DNA of 64,000 bases from Flavobacteriales bacterium (GCA_947454525.1 CANGJM010000004.1:1-64000), one strand, 5' to 3'. Shown: positions 27,939 to 37,211, counted from the stretch's first letter. Notes: generated from the letters alone by a model not told the origin. Translations and numbers: made by a program.

Positions 27939-28547
27939 TTATTTAACGGCGAATTCAAAGAATGTTGTTCCGTTTAATTCCCCGCGTAATTGATCACCAA
28001 TTTGAATAGGACCAACACCTGCTGGAGTTCCTGTATAGATCAAATCACCTGTTTTTAAGGTCATGAACTGGGAAACATACGAAATGATTTCATCGATGCT
28101 AAAAATAAAATCGCGTGGATGTCCAGTTTGCTTTAACTCATCGTTTTGGTAGAAGGTGAATTCAGCAGTTTCCAAATCCAAATCTGCTTTGTTGATCCAT
28201 TGATTGGAAATCGCCGCACTGGAATCAAATCCTTTGGCTTTTTCCCATGGTAGTCCATTTGCTTTGCACTGCTCCTGAATGTCACGAGCGGTAAAATCAA
28301 TTCCCAATGAAAATTCAGAATAATATTTATGAGCAAATGCTTTGTCGATGTGCTTTCCAACACGGTCGATTTTCACGATTAACTCACATTCGAAATGCAA
28401 ATCTTTGGTGAAATTGGGGTAATAAAAATCTCCTTCACGCAAAATGGCTGTGTCAGGTTTAAGAAAATACAACGGTTCAGTTGGTACCGCTGATTTCATT
28501 TCTTTCGCGTGGTCCGCATAATTTCGTCCAATGCAAATGATTTTCAT
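27939..28547 (-). CDS. Fumarylacetoacetate hydrolase family protein
   Basis: This 202-residue single-domain member of the FAH family has the start MKIICIGRNYADHAKEM and the metal-binding HFECELIVKID segment. The GDLIYTGTPAGVGPI motif near the end is diagnostic. Relatives act as oxaloacetate decarboxylases, acylpyruvases or hydratases on 2-oxo acids. The true substrate here cannot be told. It shares one base with the exonuclease gene upstream, and both follow the E2 gene on the minus strand. Confidence 0.9.
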   Translation of the reverse strand: MKIICIGRNYADHAKEMKSAVPTEPLYFLKPDTAILREGDFYYPNFTKDLHFECELIVKIDRVGKHIDKAFAHKYYSEFSLGIDFTARDIQEQCKANGLPWEKAKGFDSSAAISNQWINKADLDLETAEFTFYQNDELKQTGHPRDFIFSIDEIISYVSQFMTLKTGDLIYTGTPAGVGPIQIGDQLRGELNGTTFFEFAVK

Positions 28548-29377
28548 TATTTATTGAATTTTTGCTTGAGTAAATCGAGTTTGTCTTCCATCGGAATCGC
28601 GTCTTTCTCTGCTTTGATGCGTTCCATTTCTTTGCGCAAGATTTGCTTCGTATACAACGGAAAATCAGCTTCTAGCATCCATCCGTAGTATCCAGGTTCT
28701 TCTTTGAGTACTTGGACAACACTTTTGTTTTTGTGTTTTCCGAAGTTATAGATCAGCTCTTTTTTCGCATTGTACGCTAAACGTCCAGCGAAGTCAGCAA
28801 GTTGGAAGTCTCCCGCTTTGGAAAAATCAGCTAGTGCATCGATGTCCTTCGCTAGGTTGGGGTATTTTTCTAGTTGCGCCAAAAGAACTTCATACGTCGC
28901 CAAGGTATCGTAAATGGCATTGTGCGCATTCTCAATCGTTTTACCGCAATAGAATTGGTAAGCTGCTGCAAGAGTGCGTTGTTCCATCTTGTGAAAGATG
29001 TTTTGAACGTCCACAAAGCGACGATTAGATAAGTCGAAATCATTTCCAGTGCGAAGTAATTCCTCTGACAATACAGGAATGTCGAATTTATTGGAATTGT
29101 ATCCAGCTAAATCGGCATCGCCAATGAAAGAGAGAATTTCTGGAGCTAAGGTGGCGAACGTAGGTTCGTTTTTCACCATTTCATTACTCACACCATGAAT
29201 GGCGGTGCTTTCGTCAGCAATCACCATTTCTGGATTGACCAAACGACTAAACTCTTCCGTTCTTCCATCAGGAAAAACTTTGAGGATAGCAATTTGTACT
29301 ATGCGGTCCTTGGTGATTTGAAGTCCGGTTGTCTCCAAGTCGAACACACACAAGGGACGCGTAAGTTGTAAACTCAT
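28547..29377 (-). CDS. DnaQ-like 3'-5' exonuclease with extra C-terminal domain
   Basis: This DEDD-family exonuclease has ExoI VFDLETTG (Asp/Glu), ExoII YNSNKFDIPVL and ExoIII HNAIYDTLAT in the first 170 residues, so the catalytic acids are present. The last 90 residues are an add-on. The segment FGKHKNKSVVQVLKEEPGYYGWML resembles the DUF3820-type FGK(x)KG...YL.WL module. It lacks the polymerase alpha-binding features needed to call it the replicative epsilon subunit. It lies six bases after the E2 gene. Confidence 0.87.
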   Translation of the reverse strand: MSLQLTRPLCVFDLETTGLQITKDRIVQIAILKVFPDGRTEEFSRLVNPEMVIADESTAIHGVSNEMVKNEPTFATLAPEILSFIGDADLAGYNSNKFDIPVLSEELLRTGNDFDLSNRRFVDVQNIFHKMEQRTLAAAYQFYCGKTIENAHNAIYDTLATYEVLLAQLEKYPNLAKDIDALADFSKAGDFQLADFAGRLAYNAKKELIYNFGKHKNKSVVQVLKEEPGYYGWMLEADFPLYTKQILRKEMERIKAEKDAIPMEDKLDLLKQKFNK

Positions 29378-29383
29378 CAGCGC

Positions 29384-30745
29384 TTAAATTGGCGTATTGA
29401 TGTCGAAGCTTTCCAAGTAATCAGCAACACGACGAACGAATTGTCCACCTAATGCACCATCGACAACGCGGTGGTCGTAGGAGTGAGACAAGAACATTTT
29501 GTGACGAATACCAATGAAGTCTCCTTCCGGTGTTTCGATGACAGCAGGAACTTTACGAATCGCTCCAAGAGCTAAAATCGCTACTTGTGGTTGATTGATA
29601 ATTGGTGTTCCCATCACGTTTCCGAAAGAACCAACGTTTGTTACCGTGTATGTTCCACCTTGAATGTCTTCTGGTTTCAATTTGTTGTTACGAGCGCTAT
29701 CTGCTAATCCGTTTACTGCCTTGGTAATTCCAACAAGGTTCAACTGATCGGCATTTTTGATCACGGGAACGATTAAGTTTCCGGATGGAAGTGCTGTCGC
29801 CATTCCGATGTTAATGTCCTTGCGTTTGATAATCGTTGTACCAGATACAGATACATTGATCATTGGGAAATCCTTGATGGCTTTCACAATCGCTTCAATT
29901 AAAATCGGGGTATAGGTAATATTTTGTCCTTCGCGTTGTTTGAAGGTGTTTTTTACTTTTTCTCTCCATTTCACGATGTTTGTCACATCCGCTTCTACGT
30001 ATGATGTTACGTGTGGGGAAACGTGTACAGACATCACCATGTGATCTGCAATCAATTTACGCATGCGGTCCATCTCGATGATTTCATCACCTGGATTTGG
30101 CAATACGATTGGTTCTTTCACATTCATGAAGGCAGCCGTTGAAGGTGCATTCACCATTGGTGCTGGAGCAGCCGCAGCAGCAACTGGTGTTGCAACGGTT
30201 GTTGGCGCAGGTGCAGCAACAGGTGCTGAACCACGGTTTTCTAAGTAAGATATGACATCTTTTTTCGTCACACGTCCATCTTGACCTGTTCCGGAAATCG
30301 CTTCCAATTCTCCTGCAGAAATTCCTTCTTTCTCTGCGATATTACGCACTAATGGAGAAAAGAACTTTCCACTGGTTCCATTTTTCGGAATCGAAGTTGT
30401 TTCAGTTGACGTCGAAACTGGAGCGGAAACCGCAGCCGCTGGAGCAGCAGATGCAGCCACAACTGGCGCTTCTTCTTTTGCAGCAGGAGCAGCACTTGAT
30501 GAACCATCTGTTGAAAGAATGGCAATCACGTCTCCAACTTGAGCTACTTGGTCTTTTTCAAAAAGGATTTTGATTAAAACGCCAGCGCCTTCAGATGGAA
30601 GCTCGTTGTCTACTTTGTCGGTCGCTACCTCTACTAAAGGTTCGTCCATTGCAACGGAATCGCCTACGTTTTTTAACCAATTGGTGATGGTAGCCTCTGT
30701 CACACTTTCTCCCATTTTGGGAAGACGGATTTCTATTTCTGCCAT
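29384..30745 (-). CDS. 2-oxoacid dehydrogenase E2 (dihydrolipoamide acyltransferase)
   Basis: A 453-residue acyltransferase core of a 2-oxoacid dehydrogenase complex. An N-terminal lipoyl domain (Lys44 in ATDKVDNE) is followed by a long Ala/Pro-rich linker, an E3-binding domain (SPLVRNIAEKEGISAGELE), and the catalytic domain with His425 and Asp429 in SYDHRVVDG. The sequence is closest by eye to branched-chain or 2-oxoglutarate types, not clearly pyruvate. E1 and E3 genes are not next to it, so assignment stays open. A TAACTTTG box lies 36 bases upstream. Confidence 0.9.
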   Translation of the reverse strand: MAEIEIRLPKMGESVTEATITNWLKNVGDSVAMDEPLVEVATDKVDNELPSEGAGVLIKILFEKDQVAQVGDVIAILSTDGSSSAAPAAKEEAPVVAASAAPAAAVSAPVSTSTETTSIPKNGTSGKFFSPLVRNIAEKEGISAGELEAISGTGQDGRVTKKDVISYLENRGSAPVAAPAPTTVATPVAAAAAPAPMVNAPSTAAFMNVKEPIVLPNPGDEIIEMDRMRKLIADHMVMSVHVSPHVTSYVEADVTNIVKWREKVKNTFKQREGQNITYTPILIEAIVKAIKDFPMINVSVSGTTIIKRKDINIGMATALPSGNLIVPVIKNADQLNLVGITKAVNGLADSARNNKLKPEDIQGGTYTVTNVGSFGNVMGTPIINQPQVAILALGAIRKVPAVIETPEGDFIGIRHKMFLSHSYDHRVVDGALGGQFVRRVADYLESFDINTPI

Positions 30746-30780
30746 AGTATACGTGTAAATTGATGTCTTTTACTTGGGCG

Positions 30781-30788
30781 CAAAGTTA
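30781..30788 (-). promoter_or_regulatory. -7 box upstream of the E2 gene
   Basis: The minus strand reads TAACTTTG followed by CGCCC, matching TAnnTTTG and the extended TTTGC pattern shared by the other promoters in the window. No convincing TTG lies 19-20 bases upstream. Confidence 0.5.
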
Positions 30789-30813
30789 GTGAAAAATTGT
30801 GCAAATCGTACAT

Positions 30814-32763
30814 TTAGTTACGATCGAGTGAACGGAAATTACGAAGGATGCTTCGAATGTCAAATAGGGGAGTGTAATCCCTCGAATAAATCAAGAAAAA
30901 ACGTTCGCGATCTTCTTTTGAGGAAAGGTGAAGGTGATCGAAAGGACCAATGATGCTTTGTTTTTGTTTGGATTTTGTAACGGTCTCTTTGTCAGTGTAT
31001 CCCACGAATGTTTTTTGTCCAATAAGCACGGAAAACAACTGGTGAACAAGAACTTTTCTGTTTTTAAAAATCCAAATATGAACGGGGAGGGTCGCAATGA
31101 AAAACACCGAAAAGACCACATCTATTAATCGTTTGACACGTTTGTTTTCCGGGTGACTCAATGAATTAAAATTCAAGACGTACAATTCTCCCGCTCGATC
31201 GATGGAATTACTTCCAATTAAAAAACTCGTGTCAGGTTGGGCAATTTTAAATTCTAACTCATCCGCAGAGGTTTGTGTCATCCAATGAATGATTTCGGAT
31301 GAACTCAAGGATTTCGCAGAGAAAATGACTTCGTTGATTTTATGCACCGCTACAATTTCACTTAACTGCTGAATGTTTCCGACACTTCCAGTGAATTTCT
31401 CTTGATTGGAAATTCCCAAGATGGAATCAATTTGTGGATAGGTGTTTTCGAGTAATTGTTTCACGCGAAGGAATTCGGATTCATCTCCGATAATCGCAAA
31501 GCGTTTTTTAGGTAATTTGGATAATCCAAAATTCCCCTTGAAGAGTAATTCGTATCCTAATCGAATGAGGAAGAAACTAGCAATGTAAATGAGCGATCCA
31601 AGCAATATGTACAAACGGGAAAACTGCCAATCCTTCGGCAAAAGTGCGTAGGTGGAGAGAATGAAAATGGTACCGAAGAAAACGGATTTAAAAATCAAAC
31701 GGTAACGACTGCCTTTGTCGTAGATTCCGAAAACCAATCCAGACAACATCCAAACGAATGCGTAACTTGGAATCAAATAGTTCATCGCGATATCCGGGAA
31801 AAGAATGTCCTTCATCTTCCATCGTTCTGACAATAGGTATAATCCACCCAAACTTACACCGAAATCTATTGCAGGAAAGGATATTTGCTCGATAAAGCGA
31901 CGGAAAATGGAAATGGAAGCCCGCAAGTAAATGGCGAAATGAATGGCCATCGAAAACAATTTCGCGTTGTTTTGAGAAAAGTGTTTCTTGGCAAAAATGA
32001 CCATCGCTCGGTAAAAAACGAATACATAATTAACGGAACTCTTTTTGGTGCTTTCGCCTTTGTAGTGAATGATTTTCGTTTCCGGAAAATAATAGTTTTT
32101 ATAGCCACCGAGTTGAATGCGGTAGGACAAATCAATGTCCTCGCCATACATGAAAAATGTTTCATCAAGGAATCCAACTTTCTCCAAGGATTCTTTCCGC
32201 ATCAACATAAACGCACCGCTGAGCACGTCCACTTCATTCGTTTCGAATTCACTCAAATACCCCAAGTGATAGCGTCCAAAACGCTTCGATTTTGGGAAAA
32301 GCTTGGACAATCCGAAAATCTTGTAAAACGCTACTTGGGGCGTTGGCAATCCGCGTTTGGACTCTGGAAGAAAACGTCCTTTTCCATCAACCATTCGGAC
32401 TCCTAGTCCACCAGCATCTGGATGTTCGTCCATGAACGCAACGACCTTCGTAAAAGTGTCCTCCTCGACAACGGTGTCAGGATTCAACAACAAGGAATAC
32501 CGTGCGTCCGAAATCGCAAGGGCTTGATTGTTGGCACGGGAAAAGCCAACATTTTCTTTGTTCGCAATTAAATGTACTTGAGGAAACTTGGACTGAACCA
32601 TTTCAACGGAACCGTCCACACTGTTATTATCCACGACAAAAACCTGAACTTTCAAGGAACTACTCGCTGCTAAAACAGCGTTTAAACACTGTTCAAGGAA
32701 GTATGTGACATTGTAATTAACAATGACAACGCTCAAGTCAAATGTGGAATTTTGTTTATCCAT
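30814..32763 (-). CDS. GT2 glycosyltransferase fused to a reduced polyprenyl glycosylphosphotransferase-like module
   Basis: Residues 1-260 are a family-2 glycosyltransferase of the rhamnosyltransferase type: VVIVNYNVTYFLEQCL, VDNNSVDGS, and the DxD-like NPDTVV. Residues about 290-400 hold several membrane helices. Residues 420-530 form a nucleotide-fold (FAIIGDESEF) as in WbaP/EpsE-type proteins. The sugar-transferase stretch then starts normally (KRLIDVVFSVFFIATLP) and resumes at LIGQKTFVGY and DYTPLFDIRSILR, but the catalytic core with KFRTM and DE motifs is missing. It probably builds surface glycans. It overlaps ridA by eight bases. Confidence 0.85.
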   Translation of the reverse strand: MDKQNSTFDLSVVIVNYNVTYFLEQCLNAVLAASSSLKVQVFVVDNNSVDGSVEMVQSKFPQVHLIANKENVGFSRANNQALAISDARYSLLLNPDTVVEEDTFTKVVAFMDEHPDAGGLGVRMVDGKGRFLPESKRGLPTPQVAFYKIFGLSKLFPKSKRFGRYHLGYLSEFETNEVDVLSGAFMLMRKESLEKVGFLDETFFMYGEDIDLSYRIQLGGYKNYYFPETKIIHYKGESTKKSSVNYVFVFYRAMVIFAKKHFSQNNAKLFSMAIHFAIYLRASISIFRRFIEQISFPAIDFGVSLGGLYLLSERWKMKDILFPDIAMNYLIPSYAFVWMLSGLVFGIYDKGSRYRLIFKSVFFGTIFILSTYALLPKDWQFSRLYILLGSLIYIASFFLIRLGYELLFKGNFGLSKLPKKRFAIIGDESEFLRVKQLLENTYPQIDSILGISNQEKFTGSVGNIQQLSEIVAVHKINEVIFSAKSLSSSEIIHWMTQTSADELEFKIAQPDTSFLIGSNSIDRAGELYVLNFNSLSHPENKRVKRLIDVVFSVFFIATLPVHIWIFKNRKVLVHQLFSVLIGQKTFVGYTDKETVTKSKQKQSIIGPFDHLHLSSKEDRERFFLIYSRDYTPLFDIRSILRNFRSLDRN

Positions 32764-33139
32764 TCGCTAAGGCAATGCACGAAATTTCGATGTTCACATC
32801 CAAAGGTAGACGCGCAACTTGTACCGTTTCTCTTGCCGGAGGAATCCCCGGAAAATACGATGCGTAAATGGCATTCACTGCCTGAAAATCGTTCAAATCT
32901 TTCAAGAAAATGCTTGTTTTTACCACTTGTTCGATGTTCAATCCTGCTGCCTCTAACAAGGCCACAATGTTTTTCATCACACGATGCGTTGCCACTTCAA
33001 TTGTATCCATTTCCAGTTCACCTGTTTCCGGATTTAAGGGAATTTGTCCGCTAACAAACAACATTCCACCTGCAAGAATCGCTTGGCTGTATGGACCAAC
33101 TGGAGCTGGGGCATTGGGGATTTGTATGGCTTTTTTCAT
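32756..33139 (-). CDS. ridA: RidA-family enamine/imine deaminase
   Basis: This 127-residue protein belongs to the RidA/YjgF family, which removes reactive 2-aminoacrylate formed by PLP enzymes. The family residues are all visible: Tyr17 in VGPYSQA, Arg103 in PPARETVQ, Glu118 in NIEISCIA, plus GQIPLNP. The length is typical. The start is an ATG, and the gene is divergent from pabA with 68 bases between. Its 3' end overlaps the glycosyltransferase gene by eight bases, suggesting co-transcription. Confidence 0.93.
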   Translation of the reverse strand: MKKAIQIPNAPAPVGPYSQAILAGGMLFVSGQIPLNPETGELEMDTIEVATHRVMKNIVALLEAAGLNIEQVVKTSIFLKDLNDFQAVNAIYASYFPGIPPARETVQVARLPLDVNIEISCIALANG

Positions 33140-33176
33140 CGTATTTTGTTTATCCTTCGGATTAAGCGATTTTTTC

Positions 33177-33184
33177 TACTTTTG
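33177..33184 (+). promoter_or_regulatory. -7 box upstream of pabA/trpG
   Basis: TACTTTTG followed by CAAAG fits TAnnTTTG and lies 23 bases before the GTG start. No clear TTG is seen at the usual distance. Confidence 0.5.
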
Positions 33185-33207
33185 CAAAGTAACAAAAATC
33201 AAAGAAC

Positions 33208-33771
33208 GTGAAGGTAGTACTAGTGGATTTTTATGATTCTTTCACCTTCAATCTATCCCATTATTTAGAACAATTAAACGTAGAAGTAACGGTGATTCGT
33301 CACGATTATTTGAATCTAGCGGAAATAAATCGGTACGATGCGGTTGTTCTTTCTCCAGGTCCAGGACTCCCAAAGGAAAAGGAAAACTTAATGGAGTTAC
33401 TTTCTAGGTATGTTGGGAAAAAGCCCATTCTTGGCGTTTGTTTGGGAATGCAGGCGATTGCACTGCATCTTGGCGCTTCACTTGAAAACCAACAAGAAGT
33501 AAAACACGGCGTTCAAGGGAAATTGATTGTCAAGCATGATGCGGGATTATTTCAAGGATTGCCAACACAATTTTTGGTTGGATTGTACCACAGTTGGAAA
33601 GTGGTCGGTGTTCCCGAGTCATGGCAAACTTCTCACCTCGAGAATGGTGTATTGATGTCCTTGGAGGTTCCAGATCAACAATTATACGCTGTACAGTTTC
33701 ATCCGGAGTCAATTTTAACGGAGCACGGACTTTCACTCCTTTCAAATTTCATTCAAACCATCAAATCATGA
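33208..33771 (+). CDS. Glutamine amidotransferase subunit (PabA/TrpG)
   Basis: This 187-residue class-I glutaminase supplies ammonia for aminodeoxychorismate (folate) or anthranilate (tryptophan) synthase. The triad is Cys78 in GVCLGMQ with His165 and Glu167 in QFHPES, and the oxyanion strand is LSPGPGLP. The start is a GTG. No pabB or trpE lies next to it, so it may serve both enzymes or just PabB. The stop overlaps the DUF2147 gene start (ATGATG). Confidence 0.9.
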   Translation: MKVVLVDFYDSFTFNLSHYLEQLNVEVTVIRHDYLNLAEINRYDAVVLSPGPGLPKEKENLMELLSRYVGKKPILGVCLGMQAIALHLGASLENQQEVKHGVQGKLIVKHDAGLFQGLPTQFLVGLYHSWKVVGVPESWQTSHLENGVLMSLEVPDQQLYAVQFHPESILTEHGLSLLSNFIQTIKS

Positions 33772-34217
33772 TGAAAAAGTTTCTGTTTCTATTCGCGAGT
33801 ATGTTCGTTTATGCGCATTTGTCCGCACAAAGTTGTTTGGGTTATTGGATCACCATCGATGACGAAAGTGGACTGAAGAAATCCATTGTGGAATTGTACA
33901 AAAAGGATGGTAAGATGTATGGGAAAGTCGTTTACATCTACAAAAGAGGAAAGGATGGACCACATTCGCTCTGCGATCAATGCGAGGGAAGTCTCAAAAA
34001 CAAGCCAGTGATGGGCATGCAAATTGTGAAAAACATGAGTTGGGATGGAAGTGAATGGGCGGGAGGCACCATTTTAGATCCCGATAACGGAAAAGTCTAC
34101 GATGCGAAAATTTGGATTCATCCTGAAAACCACGACAAACTCAATGTTCGTGGGTACATTGGACCATTTTTCCGAACACAAACGTGGTTAAAAACAGAAA
34201 AAATTCCAACGGATTAA
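33768..34217 (+). CDS. DUF2147 domain-containing exported protein
   Basis: This protein of about 149 residues has a signal peptide (MMKKFLFLFASMFVYAHLSAQ) and the DUF2147 pattern LGYWITIDDESGLKKSIVELY, two nearby cysteines (SLCDQCEG) and a C-terminal YIGPFFRTQTW. The track reports a longer frame from 33594 that reads inside pabA. The ATG at 33768 (or 33771) overlapping the pabA stop is the credible start because it gives the signal peptide. The function of the family is unknown. Confidence 0.85.
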   Translation: MMKKFLFLFASMFVYAHLSAQSCLGYWITIDDESGLKKSIVELYKKDGKMYGKVVYIYKRGKDGPHSLCDQCEGSLKNKPVMGMQIVKNMSWDGSEWAGGTILDPDNGKVYDAKIWIHPENHDKLNVRGYIGPFFRTQTWLKTEKIPTD

Positions 34218-34233
34218 AACCTTTTTTAAACTC

Positions 34234-34280
34234 TTTTGTTTAATGTTTTATATCAAATTAGAACAAAACGTTAAACAAAA
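34234..34280 (+). repeat. 16-bp inverted repeat ending at the TonB-receptor start codon
   Basis: TTTTGTTTAATGTTTT at 34234-34249 pairs with AAAACGTTAAACAAAA at 34265-34280, with a 15-base loop. The only non-Watson-Crick position is a T-G, which still pairs as U-G in RNA. The right arm runs into the A of the ATG. It could be an operator, or an mRNA hairpin affecting initiation. It lies 17 bases after the DUF2147 stop but lacks the T-run and GC-rich stem of a terminator. Confidence 0.65.
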
Positions 34281-36712
34281 TGAAGTCATTTATTACTTTC
34301 CTACTTACCTTATTTATTTTCAGTGGATTACAAGCGCAGAACGGCATCGTTCGTGGACGTGTGTACAATGCACAAACCAACGCAGCAGTTGAAGGTGCTA
34401 AAGTTCAGCTCATTGAACAATCGAAAGGAGCATTCACGCTGGCAGATGGAACCTTTGAATTAACCGGACTTAAACCAGGTGTGTATTCCTTCAAGGCGGT
34501 TTCCATTGGATTTAAGGAATTAATCATCAATGAAATTACGGTAACCAATGCCCGCGCTGTTGATTTGGACTTTGCGATGGAAGAATTAATCCGTGATCAA
34601 AAGGAAGTTGTCGTGAAAGCAACCCCTTTTGTGCGTAAATCGGAATCACCAAACTCTTTGAAAACCCTGAATGCGACGGAAATTGAACGACTTCCAGGTG
34701 CAAACCGCGATGTGAGTCGTGTAATTGCGGCATTGCCAGGTGTTGCTTCGAGAGCGACGTTCCGAAACGACATCATCATTCGCGGTGGTTCTCCTGGAGA
34801 AAATAAGTTTTATTTGGACGGAATTGAAGTTCCAAACATCAATCACTTTGCCACGCAAGGAAGTAGTGGTGGTCCGGTTGGACTTTTAAACGTAAACTTC
34901 ATTCGCGAAGTAGATTTTTACTCCGGTGCCTTTCCAGCAAATCGTGCAAATGGATTGAGTTCCGTGTTAGCGTTTAAACAAAAAGATGGGAACAAGGACG
35001 GACTCATCACCAACTTTTCCTTAGGTTCATCAGATGCTGGATTTACCTTCGATGGTCCACTAGGTAAGAAAGCGGACTTTATTTTCTCTGCACGTAAATC
35101 GTACTTACAATTTTTATTCATGGCTTTGAAGTTGCCGATTCTTCCTTCGTACAATGACAGTCAGTTCAAAGTGAATTACAAAGTCAACGAGAAAAACAAA
35201 GTAACCATTATTGGACTTGGAGCGTTGGATAATTTCAGTTTGAACACGGACGTGAATAAATCATTGACGGATTCGAATTCTATTGAATACAACAACTTCA
35301 TCATTAATAATTTACCGATTCAAAAACAATGGAATTATACGATGGGCGTCAATTGGATTCATTACTCAAAGAATTCCTATCAAAATTTTGTAGCGAGTAG
35401 AAACATGTTGAATAACTCCGCATACCGTTACAAAAACCTGATTGAAACGCCTGAAAACCTCTTGCAAGATTACCGTTCCTTTGAAGCGGAGAATAAATTC
35501 CGTTTTGAGCACACGTATTCCAAAAACGGCTGGAAAGTAAATGCAGGATTTGCCTATGAATATGCGCGCTATTTCTCTTCGACGTATAACAAAATCACCA
35601 TTCAAGGTTCACCAGTGACGATTGACTTTAAATCGAACTTGTTTTTAAGCAAAATGGCTGCCTTTGGACAAGTGAGCAAAGCGTTTTTCAATGATAAATT
35701 GAATACTTCACTTGGATTGAGAACAGATTTCTCTAATTACTCGAAAAGCATGATGAATCCATTGGATCAGCTTTCTCCAAGTTTGGCATTGTCCTACCGC
35801 ATCACGGAAAAAATTGCCTTGAACGCAAGCGTGGCAAGATACCACCAATTGCCATCCTACACGATTTTAGGATATCGAAATCCACAAGGAACCTTGATTA
35901 ACAAGGAGAATGAAGTGAAGTACATTCAAGCAGATCATTTTGTGATTGGAAGTGAATTCTTAACGAAAATGAACTCGCGATTCACACTCGAAGGATTCTA
36001 TAAAAAATACAACCGTTACCCATTCTCTGTGAAGGATTCCTTGTGTTTAGCCAATGTGGGTTCTGATTTCGGAGTGATTGGAAACGAAGAAGTGAAGTCC
36101 ATTTCAACTGGAAGATCGTACGGAATGGAATTCTTGTTTCAACAAAAATTATTCAAAGGTTATTACGCTGTTTTGGCCTACACCTTCGTGAATTCAGAGT
36201 TCCAAGACAAAAACGGAAAATACGTTCCAACAGCTTGGGATAGCAAGCACATCGTCTCATTGACGGGAGGTAAACGCTTCAAAAATGGATGGGAATTGGG
36301 AATGCGTTGGTTATTCTCCGGTGGTTCACCTTATACACCTTACGATGTAGAAACTTCGACGATGATTCAAAACTGGAACATCAATGGACAAGGGATTTTA
36401 GATTATTCCTTATTGAATACGCAACGTGAGTCAAGCTTTCACCAATTAAATGTGCGTGTCGACAAAAAATGGTACTTGGAGAAATTTACCTTGAATTTCT
36501 ATTTGGACATTCAAAATGCCTATGGATACAAAGCGAAGTTAGCTCCAATCATGTTGGTCGAAACAGATTCGAATGGAACACCAATTGTTGATCCAGCAAA
36601 TCCAGGACATTACAAAGCGAAATTCATTGAAAATACAAATGGACTTGTTCAGCCAACTTTGGGAATCATTGTAGAATTCGCCAACAAGAAAAAAAGCAGC
36701 GTTTCCAAGTAG
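34280..36712 (+). CDS. TonB-dependent outer-membrane receptor
   Basis: An 810-residue outer-membrane receptor with a signal peptide (FITFLLTLFIFSGLQAQ) and a CarboxypepD_reg-like domain (IVRGRVYNAQTNAAVEGAKV). The plug domain (KTLNATEIERLPGANRDVSRV, IIIRGGSPGENKFYLDGIEV) is followed by a beta-barrel of alternating aromatic strands. It has no SusC-type signature and no SusD partner in the window, so it more likely takes up a metal chelate, vitamin or peptide. The substrate is unknown. A long inverted repeat sits at its start codon. Confidence 0.92.
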   Translation: MKSFITFLLTLFIFSGLQAQNGIVRGRVYNAQTNAAVEGAKVQLIEQSKGAFTLADGTFELTGLKPGVYSFKAVSIGFKELIINEITVTNARAVDLDFAMEELIRDQKEVVVKATPFVRKSESPNSLKTLNATEIERLPGANRDVSRVIAALPGVASRATFRNDIIIRGGSPGENKFYLDGIEVPNINHFATQGSSGGPVGLLNVNFIREVDFYSGAFPANRANGLSSVLAFKQKDGNKDGLITNFSLGSSDAGFTFDGPLGKKADFIFSARKSYLQFLFMALKLPILPSYNDSQFKVNYKVNEKNKVTIIGLGALDNFSLNTDVNKSLTDSNSIEYNNFIINNLPIQKQWNYTMGVNWIHYSKNSYQNFVASRNMLNNSAYRYKNLIETPENLLQDYRSFEAENKFRFEHTYSKNGWKVNAGFAYEYARYFSSTYNKITIQGSPVTIDFKSNLFLSKMAAFGQVSKAFFNDKLNTSLGLRTDFSNYSKSMMNPLDQLSPSLALSYRITEKIALNASVARYHQLPSYTILGYRNPQGTLINKENEVKYIQADHFVIGSEFLTKMNSRFTLEGFYKKYNRYPFSVKDSLCLANVGSDFGVIGNEEVKSISTGRSYGMEFLFQQKLFKGYYAVLAYTFVNSEFQDKNGKYVPTAWDSKHIVSLTGGKRFKNGWELGMRWLFSGGSPYTPYDVETSTMIQNWNINGQGILDYSLLNTQRESSFHQLNVRVDKKWYLEKFTLNFYLDIQNAYGYKAKLAPIMLVETDSNGTPIVDPANPGHYKAKFIENTNGLVQPTLGIIVEFANKKKSSVSK

Positions 36713-36741
36713 TTGTGATGGTGTGATCACGAAAAAATCCA

Positions 36742-36749
36742 TACCTTTG
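36742..36749 (+). promoter_or_regulatory. -7 box upstream of ndk
   Basis: TACCTTTG followed by CATCC matches TAnnTTTG and shares the GCAYCC extension with the rpsF and tRNA-Lys promoters. The ATG is 20 bases downstream. The -33 element is weak. Confidence 0.6.
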
Positions 36750-36768
36750 CATCCAAATTAGAAAAAAA

Positions 36769-37188
36769 ATGGCAACGAACCGAACTTTTACAATGCTTAA
36801 GCCTGATGCAATCGAAAACGGGCACATGGGAAAAATCATCGACATGATTATCTCCGCTGGATTCCAGATTAAAGCGATGAAATACACAACGTTATCTGAC
36901 GAACAAGCAAAAAAATTCTACGAAGTACACGCAGAGCGTCCTTTCTACGGAGAATTAGTTGAATACATGACTTCTGGTCCAATCGTAGCGGCAATCTTGG
37001 AAAAAGAAAACGCAGTAGCTGATTTCCGTGCTTTAATTGGTGCAACGGATCCAGCAGAAGCAGCTGACGGAACCATCCGTAAAGCATATGCTGAAAGCAA
37101 AGGAAGAAATGCAGTTCACGGTTCTGACTCTGATGAGAATGCAGAAATCGAAGGACAATTCCATTTTACAGCGGCAGAGATTTTTTAA
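36769..37188 (+). CDS. ndk: Nucleoside diphosphate kinase
   Basis: A 139-residue enzyme that transfers the gamma phosphate between nucleoside tri- and diphosphates through a phosphohistidine. His117 is in the signature [22 protein letters not shown] and the Kpn-loop-type [16 protein letters not shown] are also present. It has its own -7 box upstream and an intrinsic terminator downstream, so it is monocistronic. Confidence 0.97.
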   Translation: MATNRTFTMLKPDAIENGHMGKIIDMIISAGFQIKAMKYTTLSDEQAKKFYEVHAERPFYGELVEYMTSGPIVAAILEKENAVADFRALIGATDPAEAADGTIRKAYAESKGRNAVHGSDSDENAEIEGQFHFTAAEIF

Positions 37189-37211
37189 TTTCTGACAATA
37201 CATATTTTTGA

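Noticed and set aside
33594-33767. N-terminal extension of the DUF2147 frame
   Set aside because: It overlaps pabA in another frame and would bury the signal peptide.
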